NCBI GenBank assembly: GCA_934667475.1
Contig: CAKUMB010000009.1
Span: forward strand, 1-64,000
Length of the DNA stretch: 64,000 nt
Direction: 5' to 3'
Source of the DNA: an uncultured Muribaculaceae bacterium
Lineage (GTDB): Bacteria > Bacteroidota > Bacteroidia > Bacteroidales > Muribaculaceae
The translations under genes were made by a program, and so were the position numbers. The notes under the pieces were generated by a model that was not told the origin of the DNA, did not search any database, and saw nothing but the letters and a program-made list of their open reading frames with translations. This document shows positions 1 through 8,192 of the stretch, piece by piece (position 1 is the first letter of the stretch; the number at the start of each line of letters is the position of its first letter).

Positions 1-74
1 AGCCTCTTGTCGGATTCGAACCAACGACCCCGAGATTACAAATCACGTGCTCTGGCCAACTGAGCTAAAGAGGC
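1..74 (-). tRNA. tRNA-Thr (anticodon TGT)
   Basis: On the minus strand this folds into a full 74-nt cloverleaf: acceptor stem GCCTCTT/AAGAGGC, D-stem GCTC/GAGC, anticodon loop TTTGTAA giving anticodon TGT (reads ACA), a 5-nt variable loop, and a T-arm GTTGG-TTCGAAT-CCGAC. The discriminator base, T, is the first base of the window, so an encoded CCA cannot be judged. The anticodon stem carries one T-T mismatch in the middle. A strong promoter sits 45 bp upstream. In many Bacteroidales xerC-hpf is followed by a tRNA block that starts with tRNA-Thr and leads to tuf, so more tRNAs and tuf are expected beyond the left edge; that is inference. Confidence 0.95.
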
Positions 75-118
75 ATCAGGCCTTGCGTTGCCGCTTGCTT
101 GCTTGTTTCAAGCGAGTG

Positions 119-149
119 CAAAGTTACGCATTATTTTCTATTCGGCAAA
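119..149 (-). promoter_or_regulatory. Bacteroidetes-type promoter for the tRNA-Thr transcript
   Basis: Read on the minus strand this is TTTG-N19-TAACTTTG, a perfect match to the Bacteroidetes -33/-7 consensus (TTTG, 19-21 bp, TAnnTTTG). It points at the tRNA, so the tRNA is transcribed independently of the GH3 gene behind it. Confidence 0.75.
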
Positions 150-225
150 CATTCGCACTATTTTTTTTGAAAAAAAGTCATTTTTTGGCTGCTCAGGCCC
201 TGAACAATGGTGAAAAGCGCGGTTT

Positions 226-2583
226 TCACTGCCCCGAGACGGGCAGCAGGCGGCGTCCGGCCACTTCGGTCACCCGGCCTGGCAGAGTCACGCTCACGCT
301 CTCGGGGGCGGAGTCGGCGGCGTTGCGAGCCACCATCACGGTGTAGGTGCCGGGCTCCACCTGCCAGCAGCTGCCCTGCTCGCTGAACGAGGCCAAGTCG
401 GCATAGGGCACGTGCAGTGTCAGGCTCTGGCTCTGGCCAGGCTCAAGACGGCCTGTCTTGGCAAAGGCGCGCAGCTCGCGGACGGGCTTGTCCATGTCGC
501 GGCCAGGCGCGGCCACATACACCTGCACCACTTCCTTGCCGGCCACCCGGCCGGTGTTGCGCACACCGACGGTCACGGCGAGGTTGCCGGCGGCGTCGGT
601 CTGCACCAATGGCTTACCGAGGGCAAATGTGGTGTAGCTCAGTCCGTAGCCAAACGGGAAGGCCACCTTCACGCCGCGCGTGGTGTAGTAGCGGTAGCCC
701 ACATACACGCCCTCGTCATAGCGGGTGTAGTCGAAGTTGCGGCGGCCCAGGTCCACACGCTGCTCGGGTTTGAGGCGCAGCAGCTGCAATATGTGCGGGT
801 CGTCAAGACTATCGGGCACGGGAAAATTGGCGGCGGTGGGGTCGTCGGAATAACTCACCGGCCACGTCATGGGCAGGCGGCCCGACGGACACTCGCGCCC
901 GGTGAGCAGGTCGGCCACCGAGTTGCCGCCCTCCTGCCCAGACAGCCACGAGAGCAGCACAGCGTCGGCAAGGCCGATCCAGCTGGAGGTCTCCACCACG
1001 CCGCACACGTTGAGCACCACCACCATGCGCTTGCCGGCCTTGTGGAAGGCACTCGACACCGATTGCAGCATCTGCCGCTCGGCGGCGGTGAGGCAGAAGT
1101 TGCCGTTGATGTCGCGGTCGGCAAACTCGCCGCTGATGCGGCCAATGGTCACCACGGCGGCGTCGCAGTCGCGGGCGGCACGCTTCAGGTCAGAGCCGGA
1201 GAGGGGCATCTCGGCTATGCGGCGCGGGGGTATGGATTTGGAGTATTTTCCTTTATATACTGGCAGTTGCGCCTTGGCCTGCGGGATGTAGGCCTCGTAG
1301 GCCGAGCGCAGGCTGGTGTCGAGGGCAAAACCGGCGCCGGCGAGTCCCTGGGCCAGGTCGACCACATAGGCGTGGTTCACATTGCCGGCGCCAGTGCCGC
1401 CAGCTGTGAAGTCGTAGCTGGCGCAACCGAAGGCGGCAAGGCGCTTCACCCCAGAGGCCAGCGGCAGCGTGGAGCGGTCGTTTTTGAGCAGTACCATGCC
1501 CTCGGTGGCAGCCTGACGCGCCACTTTGGCGTTGGCCTTGAGGTCGGGGGCATTGTCGGCCACATAGCCGGCAAAGCGCGGAGTGGCCGCCACATAGCGC
1601 AGCACGCGCTCCACATTGCGGTCGAGGGCCTCCATGGGCAGCTCGCCGCTGGCCACGGCGCGCTGCAGCTGTTCGCGCTGCAGCAGGTTGCCCGGCATCA
1701 GCAGGTCGTTGCCGGCCAGCAGCTGGGCTGTGGCACTGATGCCGCCGTGCCAGTCGCTCATCACCATGCCGCGGTAGCCCCACTCGCCGCGCAATATGCC
1801 GTCGATGAGGTCGGCGCGCTCGCTGGCCATGGTGCCGTTGATTTTGTTGTATGAGGTCATCACCGTGAGTGGGCGGGCCTTTTTCACCACTATCTCAAAC
1901 GGCTTCAGATAAATCTCGCGGAAGGTGCGCAGCGTGCCAATCACGTTGTTGCGCACGCGGTTGGTCTCCTGATTGTTGAGTGCAAAGTGCTTGAGCGATG
2001 TGCCCACGCCGGCGCTCTGGATTCCGCCAACCATGGCGGCGCACACGAGGCCCGAAAGCAGCGGGTCTTCGCTGTAGTACTCAAAGTTGCGGCCGCACAG
2101 GGGGTTGCGCTGTATGTTGGTGGCCGGAGCCAGAAGCACGTCGACGCCATAGTGGCGCACCTCGCCGCCCATGGCCGCCCCCACGCGGCCAACGAGGGTG
2201 GTGTCCCACGTGGCGCTGAGTGCGGTGGCCACGGGGAAGTGGGTGCAATAGTAGGTGGATGTGCTGTCGCCCTTGCGGCGCGGGTCGATGCGCAGGCCGG
2301 CGGGACCGTCGGCAAGCACTGTTGGCGGCACGCCCAGGCGCTGCACGGCCACCGTCTGCCCAGCCGCGCCAGGCACCAGGGTCGACTGTGCGCCCACCGC
2401 GGCGGTGGCGCTGCTCTTCACGCGGCCGCGCGACCCTATCACCACATCAAATTTCTCATCGAGGGTCATTGAGTCGATCACGAGCCTTATTGGGTCGCGC
2501 CCCAACTGCGGAGTGCGGGCCGGCAAATGCCAGCAGCCGGCCGCTGCGGCCAGGGCCGCCATGGCTATTATGCTTTTTCTCAT
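226..2583 (-). CDS. Glycoside hydrolase family 3 beta-glycosidase (beta-glucosidase-like), exported
   Basis: A 785-residue GH3 enzyme that would remove terminal beta-linked sugars (glucose or xylose type) from oligosaccharides. An N-terminal export signal ends near AAAGC (Cys17), a weak lipobox, so it may be a periplasmic lipoprotein. The (beta/alpha)8 domain shows the KH pair of substrate binding at 198-199 and the nucleophile Asp277 in MVMSDWHG. The alpha/beta sandwich domain and a C-terminal fibronectin-III-like domain (about 670-765) follow, the standard three-domain plan and usual length. There is no type IX secretion C-terminal domain. It stands alone between hpf and tRNA-Thr with no susCD pair beside it. 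The exact sugar specificity cannot be read from sequence. Confidence 0.93.
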   Translation of the reverse strand: MRKSIIAMAALAAAAGCWHLPARTPQLGRDPIRLVIDSMTLDEKFDVVIGSRGRVKSSATAAVGAQSTLVPGAAGQTVAVQRLGVPPTVLADGPAGLRIDPRRKGDSTSTYYCTHFPVATALSATWDTTLVGRVGAAMGGEVRHYGVDVLLAPATNIQRNPLCGRNFEYYSEDPLLSGLVCAAMVGGIQSAGVGTSLKHFALNNQETNRVRNNVIGTLRTFREIYLKPFEIVVKKARPLTVMTSYNKINGTMASERADLIDGILRGEWGYRGMVMSDWHGGISATAQLLAGNDLLMPGNLLQREQLQRAVASGELPMEALDRNVERVLRYVAATPRFAGYVADNAPDLKANAKVARQAATEGMVLLKNDRSTLPLASGVKRLAAFGCASYDFTAGGTGAGNVNHAYVVDLAQGLAGAGFALDTSLRSAYEAYIPQAKAQLPVYKGKYSKSIPPRRIAEMPLSGSDLKRAARDCDAAVVTIGRISGEFADRDINGNFCLTAAERQMLQSVSSAFHKAGKRMVVVLNVCGVVETSSWIGLADAVLLSWLSGQEGGNSVADLLTGRECPSGRLPMTWPVSYSDDPTAANFPVPDSLDDPHILQLLRLKPEQRVDLGRRNFDYTRYDEGVYVGYRYYTTRGVKVAFPFGYGLSYTTFALGKPLVQTDAAGNLAVTVGVRNTGRVAGKEVVQVYVAAPGRDMDKPVRELRAFAKTGRLEPGQSQSLTLHVPYADLASFSEQGSCWQVEPGTYTVMVARNAADSAPESVSVTLPGRVTEVAGRRLLPVSGQ

Positions 2584-2673
2584 CGTTATTAATGGTGTTT
2601 ATGCTACTGTTTTCAGTTGTTTGTTTAAGCAAAGGTAGTGATAGTTGCGGCAACGGCCTACCTCAAGGGGCAC

Positions 2674-2714
2674 AAAAAAGCGGGGAGGCGCGTCTAATTG
2701 CGCCTGTCCCCGCT
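2674..2714 (-). terminator. Rho-independent terminator of xerC-hpf
   Basis: On the minus strand AGCGGGG...CCCCGCT with an inner GGCGC/GCGCC pairing forms a stable hairpin followed directly by TTTTTT. It lies about 90 bp past the hpf stop and separates hpf from the GH3 gene. Confidence 0.8.
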
Positions 2715-2806
2715 GAATTCAGTTTGCGTCTGTTTTTTGTCAATCAAGCAGCACGGCAGTGCCACTCCGATGTATATTAATATATGTGCGCTGCGCTCAG
2801 GGCACT

Positions 2807-3100
2807 CTACTTGGCATCTTTCAGCTTCTCGAGCTGACGTTTTAGTGCCTCGCAGCACAGGTCGATGGCTTCTTCGAATGTGTCGGCCACCTTCGAGGCA
2901 AACACATCGTCGTGTTGCGGCACGTTGAGCTTGATGGCCGCTTCTTTGTTGAGTGAGGTTTCGGGCTTCACAACTTTGAGGTTGACATCGGCCGATGCAA
3001 TCTCTTCGCTGTACTTTGCAAGTTTCTCCACTTTTTTGTTGATGAACTGCTGCAGTTTCACTGTTGCGTCGAAGTGAATGGCTTTTACGTTGATTTCCAT
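2807..3100 (-). CDS. hpf: Ribosome hibernation-promoting factor, short form
   Basis: A 97-residue HPF/RaiA (YfiA) family protein, which binds the 30S decoding region between the mRNA and tRNA sites and helps silence ribosomes in stationary phase or starvation. The sequence starts MEINVKAIHFDA and keeps the family's beta-alpha-beta-beta-beta-alpha order with basic residues in the last helix. It lacks the C-terminal dimerisation domain of long HPF. It starts 1 bp after the xerC stop. An AAAGGAGGG Shine-Dalgarno sequence, which also encodes the last residues of XerC, sits 5 nt before the ATG. That is notable because most genes here have no such sequence. Confidence 0.93.
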   Translation of the reverse strand: MEINVKAIHFDATVKLQQFINKKVEKLAKYSEEIASADVNLKVVKPETSLNKEAAIKLNVPQHDDVFASKVADTFEEAIDLCCEALKRQLEKLKDAK

Positions 3101-3113
3101 ATTACCCTCCTTT
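3094..3113 (-). promoter_or_regulatory. Strong Shine-Dalgarno sequence of hpf inside the xerC 3' end
   Basis: Read on the minus strand the XerC codons for Lys-Lys-Gly-Gly-stop are AAA AAA GGA GGG TAA, then T and the hpf ATG. The AAAGGAGG matches the 16S 3' end complement at good spacing (5 nt). Bacteroidetes ribosomes normally keep the anti-Shine-Dalgarno covered, so a strong site in front of a ribosome-silencing factor may be regulatory; that last step is inference. Confidence 0.6.
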
Positions 3114-4001
3114 TTTTAATGCCCTTGGGTGGGCGTGTTTGTAACTGTCTTTAAGTTCGCTGAATGTGACGTGTGTGTAGACTTGCGTGGCGGCCAGCGA
3201 CTCGTGGCCCAGCAGTTCCTTCACGCTGTCGAGGTCGGCGCCGTCGTTGAGCATGGCGCTTGCAAACGTGTGCCGCAGCACGTGCGGACTCAGCTTGCTG
3301 CCGCCGCCCACGCTGGCCAGCGCGCTGTGCACCACATTGTAGACGAGCGACGGGTAGAGCGGCTTGCCCTCGCGGCGCACGAAGAACGGCTGGCAACGCC
3401 CGTAGGCTTCGGTGCGCAGTAGGCGATAGGCCTCAATCCAGCGCTGCAACTCGTGGCCAAACGGGATAATGCGGTCTTTGTCGCGCTTGCCGTGCACCTT
3501 TAGCTCGCACTTCTGGGTGTCGACGCATGCGTCTTGCAGCCCTATCAGTTCGGCCCGGCGCATGCCGGTTTCGTAGAGCATCATCACCATCAGGCGGTTG
3601 CGCACGGCATCGGCGTCGGTCATGTCCACCGGCGAGTCGAGCAGCTCGTCGAGGCTGCTCTGCCTCACGGTGTGCGGCAGCTGCCGCGGCAGCTTGGCCA
3701 GTTCGACGTCGGCGGCCGGGTTGGCCGCGGCCTCGCCCTGCCACATCAGCCACTTGTAGAGTGCCCGCACCGACTGCACCTTGCGGCGCAGCGTGCGCGG
3801 CCCGTCGCCATGGCGGCTCAGCTCCACAAGCCATGCCCTTATGTCGGCCGGCTCCACACTGCCCCACTCCACAGCGCGGCGGCCGTGCCCGCTCAAGAAG
3901 TCTTCGAGCTGCTCCAGGTCGCGGCCGTAGGCCTTGGCGGTGAGGTCCGACTGGTTGAGCTCAAGCCTTATGTGCTGCAAAAACCGTTCACGCGTGTCCA
4001 T
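3102..4001 (-). CDS. xerC: Tyrosine recombinase, XerC family
   Basis: A 299-residue site-specific tyrosine recombinase, the usual XerC/XerD length. An N-terminal SAM-like core-binding domain (about 1-90) precedes the catalytic domain. The catalytic set is visible: Arg148 (TGMRRAEL), His240 and Arg243 (HVLRHTFA), His266 (LLGHESL) and the nucleophile Tyr275 (TQVYTH). It forms an operon with hpf. In many Bacteroidetes this xerC-hpf pair is a fixed chromosomal neighbourhood, so a housekeeping role in dimer resolution at dif is more likely than an integron or mobile-element role. No dif-like site is recognised next to it. Confidence 0.9.
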   Translation of the reverse strand: MDTRERFLQHIRLELNQSDLTAKAYGRDLEQLEDFLSGHGRRAVEWGSVEPADIRAWLVELSRHGDGPRTLRRKVQSVRALYKWLMWQGEAAANPAADVELAKLPRQLPHTVRQSSLDELLDSPVDMTDADAVRNRLMVMMLYETGMRRAELIGLQDACVDTQKCELKVHGKRDKDRIIPFGHELQRWIEAYRLLRTEAYGRCQPFFVRREGKPLYPSLVYNVVHSALASVGGGSKLSPHVLRHTFASAMLNDGADLDSVKELLGHESLAATQVYTHVTFSELKDSYKHAHPRALKKGG

Positions 4002-4504
4002 TGGTAAGTGTCACAATTCAATTAATTCACTATATGTTATGGCCGTGCGGTGACCGGCACCGCCGCCATGGCCACACAGGCTGCAACGCTCGCTTGCGCC
4101 ACACGTTCCCGTGTGCCTCATCAGTTACGAAATTAGCCACTTCGTGCGACAAATGCAAACTTCGTGACACCTTTTTTCAATAATTTTTCACCATTTCACC
4201 GATTTTAATGCATCAGTTGCCCACCACGGCCTACGCACATGTGTATATCCTCTGGTCAATCGATATAGCTATGCACACGCCATAACGGCGTGGCTCATTC
4301 TTTACTCATCACCACCCAAACAGAAAATCTCAAATTTATTGAGCAACGCATAAATGGACACGTGTGGAATAGCAACAGCTTTGGCAAAAACATTGCAACA
4401 AGACAAACACCTCGTAATGAATGTTTTTTTCATTGCTCTCGGCATACTGCGTCCTCGCATCCTATTCGCCACCCAATTACCCACACTAATTGAAGAGCAT
4501 TGCT
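4002..4504. other. Intergenic stretch of about 500 bp, no gene recognised
   Basis: AT-richer than its neighbours. I find no convincing coding frame in it. A small hairpin with CACGCC/GGCGTG arms sits near 4270-4286 but has no T-run on either side. It should hold the xerC promoter, but no clear TTTG/TAnnTTTG pair was found. Confidence 0.5.
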
Positions 4505-5212
4505 CTACTGCAGGGGGATGGCTTTGATGGAGCCGAGCTTGTGGACGGTGACCGATGAGGGCTTGCCTTTGTAGTACACTTTGCCAGTGCCAGAGCCCGT
4601 CACTTTGAGCTCTCCGCCCTGCACGGTGCAGCCTATCGACCCGGTGCCAATTATGGTGCAATGCACCGACTGGGCCGGCAGCTGGTCGGCCTGAATCTCG
4701 CCCTTGCCCACATTCTTGACGCGAAGGTTTGTGCAGCGGCCGTCGGCCACAATCTTGCCGCGTCCGGTGGAAATGTTGAGCTGCGCTGTGACGGCGTCGA
4801 TGCCGTGGGCCACCAGGCGGCCGTTGTCGGTGATTACGCATTTAAGCACCGGAGTCTTGGCCAGGCGCACGAGGCGCAGGGTGCTGTCGCCCTGGTTTTT
4901 GGCCTCCTGCAGCGACGAGGAGTAGACAGTGACCGTGGGCAGGTGGCCGGCGGCAAGCACGTCGGGAGCCACCTGAATGGTTAGCTTTCCCTTGCCGTTG
5001 TTCTCAAACAGGATTCCGCTCACCACCTTGGCGTCGGCGGCAAACACGGCCATGCCCGACGAGTCGGGACAGCACACGTAGTCCACATTAATATTGTCGG
5101 TCACATTGAGTTGGGTGAATTCGCCCACCTTCACTTCGTGGCGCTCAGCCGCGCTCAGGCAGGTCGAGGCCACTGCCAGCAGGGCCGTAATCACTAATAA
5201 TATGCGTTTCAT
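4505..5212 (-). CDS. Exported DUF2807 (head GIN domain) protein
   Basis: A 235-residue protein with a signal peptide (MKRILLVITALLAVASTCLSA). The body is built of repeating short beta strands of the DUF2807 type, seen in Bacteroidetes as small periplasmic or surface beta-helix proteins: it opens with a GEFTQLNVTDNINVDY-like strand and repeats phrases such as VTGSGTGKVYYKGKP near the C-terminus. The family's role is unknown; adhesin is only a database-style guess. It sits alone, downstream of the dihydrouridine synthase in the same direction and 50 bp away. Cys47-Cys48 in the mature chain are unusual for the family. Confidence 0.8.
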   Translation of the reverse strand: MKRILLVITALLAVASTCLSAAERHEVKVGEFTQLNVTDNINVDYVCCPDSSGMAVFAADAKVVSGILFENNGKGKLTIQVAPDVLAAGHLPTVTVYSSSLQEAKNQGDSTLRLVRLAKTPVLKCVITDNGRLVAHGIDAVTAQLNISTGRGKIVADGRCTNLRVKNVGKGEIQADQLPAQSVHCTIIGTGSIGCTVQGGELKVTGSGTGKVYYKGKPSSVTVHKLGSIKAIPLQ

Positions 5213-5262
5213 TATATATAATAATAAGTTAATTGTTTCTTACACTCTATTTATTAATTCCG

Positions 5263-6246
5263 TTAGTCGCTCAAATATTTGCGTTCCACATCGTCGAGAA
5301 TGGCGTTGAGGTCGGCGGCAGTGTCGGCCTGCAACATGGCTATGCGGATCTGCCTGAAGTTTGGAATACCCTTAAACAGCGGTGTGGCAGCCAGATGACG
5401 GCGTATGTGCAGAATGCCGCGGTGCTCGTCGATGCGGTCGATGCTCTCGCTGATTTGGCGGCGCAGCAGCTGCATCTTCTCGTGGTTGGTGATGTGTGGC
5501 AGCGTGCCGTCGAGCAGATACTGCTTCATTTCGCGGAATATCCACGGCGCGCCTATGGCTGCGCGGCCCACCATGATGCCGTCAACGCCATAGCGGTTGT
5601 AATATTCGGCCAATTTTTGCGGCGTGGTGATGTCGCCGTTGCCAATTATGGGGATGTGCATGCGCGGATTGCGCTTCACCTCGCCTATCAGCGTCCAGTC
5701 GGCCTCGCCAGTGTAGAGCTGCGAGCGCGTGCGGCCATGAATGGTGAGGGCCTGTATGCCGCAGTCTTGCAGCTGCTCGGCAAGCTCCACAATAATCTTG
5801 CTGTCGCAGTCCCAGCCAAGGCGCGTCTTGGCGGTGACGGGCACATCCACGGCCTGCACCACAGCGCGCGTGATTTGCAGCATTAGCGGCACGTTGCGCA
5901 GCAGGCCAGCGCCCGCGCCCTTCGATGCCACCTTTTTCACTGGGCAGCCAAAGTTCAGGTCAATCACGTCGGGGTGGGCCTCCTGGGCTATTTTTGCAGC
6001 CTCCACCATGGGGTCGACTTCCTTGCCATATATCTGAATGGCCGCCGGCCGCTCGGCAGAGGCTATGTGCAACTTGCGCATGGTGGCGCTGATGCTGCGC
6101 ACCAGTGCGTCGGCCGACACAAACTCGGTGTACACCATGTCGGCGCCCTGCTCGCGACATATCTGGCGGAACGACTGGTCGGTGACATCCTCCATGGGGG
6201 CAAGCATCACCGGACGCGGTCCAAGGTCTATATTCCCTATCTTCAT
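5263..6246 (-). CDS. dusB: tRNA-dihydrouridine synthase (DusB-like)
   Basis: A 327-residue flavin enzyme that reduces specific uridines in the D-loop of tRNA with NAD(P)H. The FMN-binding TIM barrel starts with PVMLAPMEDVTDQSFR. The catalytic cysteine is Cys101 in the signature NFGCPVKKV, followed by the glycine-rich GAGAGLLR phosphate loop. IPIIGNGDI and the helical C-terminal tRNA-binding domain follow. Length and order fit DusB; another Dus subgroup cannot be excluded. It is transcribed from a likely promoter about 90 bp upstream. Confidence 0.92.
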   Translation of the reverse strand: MKIGNIDLGPRPVMLAPMEDVTDQSFRQICREQGADMVYTEFVSADALVRSISATMRKLHIASAERPAAIQIYGKEVDPMVEAAKIAQEAHPDVIDLNFGCPVKKVASKGAGAGLLRNVPLMLQITRAVVQAVDVPVTAKTRLGWDCDSKIIVELAEQLQDCGIQALTIHGRTRSQLYTGEADWTLIGEVKRNPRMHIPIIGNGDITTPQKLAEYYNRYGVDGIMVGRAAIGAPWIFREMKQYLLDGTLPHITNHEKMQLLRRQISESIDRIDEHRGILHIRRHLAATPLFKGIPNFRQIRIAMLQADTAADLNAILDDVERKYLSD

Positions 6247-6601
6247 AGTTTTAAGCGATATTCAAATAGTGTGGTTACTTTTCAACATTGCAGCCGCGCT
6301 GGCGCCGCTGGTGGCGGCACGCGCGCATTTGGCAGTGTAAAGTTAGGCATTTTATTGCACAGGGGCAAAGCCACGCGGCAATTGGGGTGAGTTTTAGGCA
6401 CTTTTTGACCACTGCCCCACAAGCCTCAGCGCAATATAGCTCAGCAACAGCCCACATTACAGGCACCACACGCGGCCACAACGACCAATTTACAAGCAAA
6501 ATTAAAACGGCCTTACAATAGCAATTCAGCTATAACAAAAATTCACTTAACTGATTATAGGCAACGATTGCACTCTAATTAATTGCCATTATCAATAACA
6601 T
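6247..6601. other. Intergenic stretch of about 355 bp holding the dus promoter
   Basis: No coding frame is convincing. It contains a promoter for dus (6338-6369), a G+C-rich half near 6290-6340, and an AT-rich half next to the ORF6N gene. No terminator with a T-run was found after the ORF6N gene. Confidence 0.5.
6338..6369 (-). promoter_or_regulatory. Likely promoter of the dihydrouridine synthase gene
   Basis: Minus strand: TTTG-N20-TAACTTTA. It differs from the Bacteroidetes consensus TAnnTTTG only in the last base. It would give a leader of about 85 nt. Confidence 0.5.
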
Positions 6602-7558
6602 CTATTTTAATAAGGCCAGTACCGCCATTGGCGACACATTCATTTTGGTGATGGCACAAAGGCTTATTCCCATATCTTTCACACTCGCTCCAAGTAAATA
6701 CACGTCATCGTCAATAATAAGGAAGCGATCGTGTGACTTGTTGGAAAGTTGAATGAATTCAACCGACTCATATTGCGTGTTGTGTTTTGCCAAATCGAGT
6801 TTAAACTGTTCAGAGTATCTGGAGTGTATTGTGGCCACCACTCCTTTAGCTCTTTTTGTAAGCAATGTCAGCACACGTTCATCCACGTAGTTGTCAACCA
6901 ACACCACACGTTTATTTGCACTGCGCACCAATTGCGACACATAATTCCAAGCATCCCACACACAGCCAGTTGCAAACACTTGCTCGGGAGCAATCGTTGG
7001 GGCTAATTCATCCATACGTTGCAGCACTTGTTCCATTTTCTTGTCGGCCAACATTTGATGCTGCTCCAACCGCTCTATGCGCTGAAACATGCCAGCATTT
7101 GTCGATAAAAAGCGACGCATTGCCACAAAAGTACGCATAATGGCCACATTAGCCTTTATTGCCACTTCACTCCGCAGCAATCCTGCCAACATGGCTATGC
7201 CTTGCTCTGTGAATGCATGCGGTAAGGCTCTTCTATCCCCGCCCCAACTTGAAGTGCCTTTTTGGCATTTCAAGTCATTTACTTCTTCTGCAGTAAGTTG
7301 AAACATAAAATCTTCTGGAAATCGCGCTATATTGCGCTTTACTTGACGATTGAGTTGAGCCGTTTCAACTTGATATAATTTTGCAAGATCGCGATCAAGC
7401 ATGACCTGATTGCCACGGACACGATAAATACAATTCTGAATGTCTCCTGCATCCATTGAAGGCGATTTGACATCACCACATGTGGAATCTGGACATGGAA
7501 TATTCGGTGTTTCAATTATTGTGGAGGGCATCATTGTTTCTATTTCATTAAGACACAT
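6602..7558 (-). CDS. ORF6N domain protein with a C-terminal PLD-like region
   Basis: A 318-residue protein. Residues about 38-150 are an ORF6N domain (VRGNQVMLDRDLAKLYQVET, NRQVKRN, RFPEDFMFQLT, RRALPHAFTEQGIAML), a DNA-binding-type domain first known from phage antirepressors and common on Bacteroidetes chromosomes. A short coiled coil (about 155-185) follows. The C-terminal third (195-318) resembles one half of a phospholipase-D nuclease fold, with HDRFLIID at 276-283 matching HxKx4D except for Arg in place of Lys. The role is unknown: regulator, or DNA- or RNA-processing enzyme. The base composition is AT-richer than its neighbours, and no phage genes surround it. The first 37 residues look non-conserved, so Met9 or Met10 may be the start. 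Confidence 0.85.
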   Translation of the reverse strand: MCLNEIETMMPSTIIETPNIPCPDSTCGDVKSPSMDAGDIQNCIYRVRGNQVMLDRDLAKLYQVETAQLNRQVKRNIARFPEDFMFQLTAEEVNDLKCQKGTSSWGGDRRALPHAFTEQGIAMLAGLLRSEVAIKANVAIMRTFVAMRRFLSTNAGMFQRIERLEQHQMLADKKMEQVLQRMDELAPTIAPEQVFATGCVWDAWNYVSQLVRSANKRVVLVDNYVDERVLTLLTKRAKGVVATIHSRYSEQFKLDLAKHNTQYESVEFIQLSNKSHDRFLIIDDDVYLLGASVKDMGISLCAITKMNVSPMAVLALLK

Positions 7559-7593
7559 CAGACTGTTTATCTATTAGCAGTCATTATCAACCA

Positions 7594-7601
7594 CAAAGAT
7601 A
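7594..7601 (-). promoter_or_regulatory. Possible -7 element of the ORF6N gene
   Basis: Minus-strand TATCTTTG matches TAnnTTTG 36 bp before the start codon. No good TTTG is present 19-21 bp further upstream, so the call is tentative. Confidence 0.35.
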
Positions 7602-7799
7602 ATACGTTTGTCTAAATTATAGAATTGCATGAGCACCTTTTGCCTGCATGCATATATATTGTACTTAAATAATTAGCCTTGTCAGTTATTGCAGGCGTGA
7701 TGCATAAAACGCCAATAAGCACATAAAACTTATCAGCACGAACAAAAGCATTCGCTATTTTCACAAAAGGCTGGATGATGGACAACTATATGGGTGGGG

Positions 7800-8192
7800 T
7801 CATATGCCGAGGAGGTTGCGCAGCAGCCACCACAGCACTATCGTGGTAAGGACGGCCATGGCAGCCCAGGGCGAATTGAGGACGGCCCACAGGCGTGGCC
7901 AGCGACGCTGCCACAGGCCCGAGGTGGCATAGGCCGCAAGCACTGCGGCCAGCACCGGCAGCATGGCGTTGTAGTGCCACGCCTCGGCCAGATGGCCGTG
8001 AAGGGTGGCGTGCAAGGCGCGCTGCAGGCCGCAGCCAGGGCAGCTGAAGCCTGTGAGCGACTTGAAAGTGCATTTGGGAAACAGCGGAAAGGTGGCGGGG
8101 TCAAGCCAGGCGTAGGCCACGGCAAGCACTGCCGCAGCGGCCACAACCACAAGGGCGCACAAGCGGCGCCATAGTCGGGAGGAAGGCATCAT
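7800..8192 (-). CDS. DUF2752 membrane protein
   Basis: A 130-residue integral membrane protein starting MMPSSRLWRRL. It carries the DUF2752 hallmark C-P-G-C-G in LTGFSCPGCGLQRALH, with about three membrane segments (residues 10-30, 70-90 and 105-128). The family has no assigned function. I chose this start because its ATG overlaps the TGA of the preceding GYF-CD225 gene (ATGA), a coupling arrangement; a longer reading frame upstream lacks family similarity. The pairing with a CD225-type protein recurs in Bacteroidetes and suggests that the two work together in the inner membrane; that is inference. Confidence 0.85.
   Translation of the reverse strand: MMPSSRLWRRLCALVVVAAAAVLAVAYAWLDPATFPLFPKCTFKSLTGFSCPGCGLQRALHATLHGHLAEAWHYNAMLPVLAAVLAAYATSGLWQRRWPRLWAVLNSPWAAMAVLTTIVLWWLLRNLLGI

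Noticed and set aside
412..1854. 480-codon open frame on the plus strand opposite the GH3 gene
   Set aside because: His/Gly/Val-rich antisense of a GC-rich gene; the GH3 reading on the minus strand has all family motifs.
3102..4001. xerC as a sign of an integron or integrative element
   Set aside because: xerC-hpf is a normal chromosomal pair in Bacteroidetes; no attachment repeats, cargo or relaxase genes nearby.
4302..4841. 179-codon minus-strand frame in and after the 4-4.5 kb gap
   Set aside because: Overlaps the DUF2807 gene out of frame and shows no protein-like pattern.
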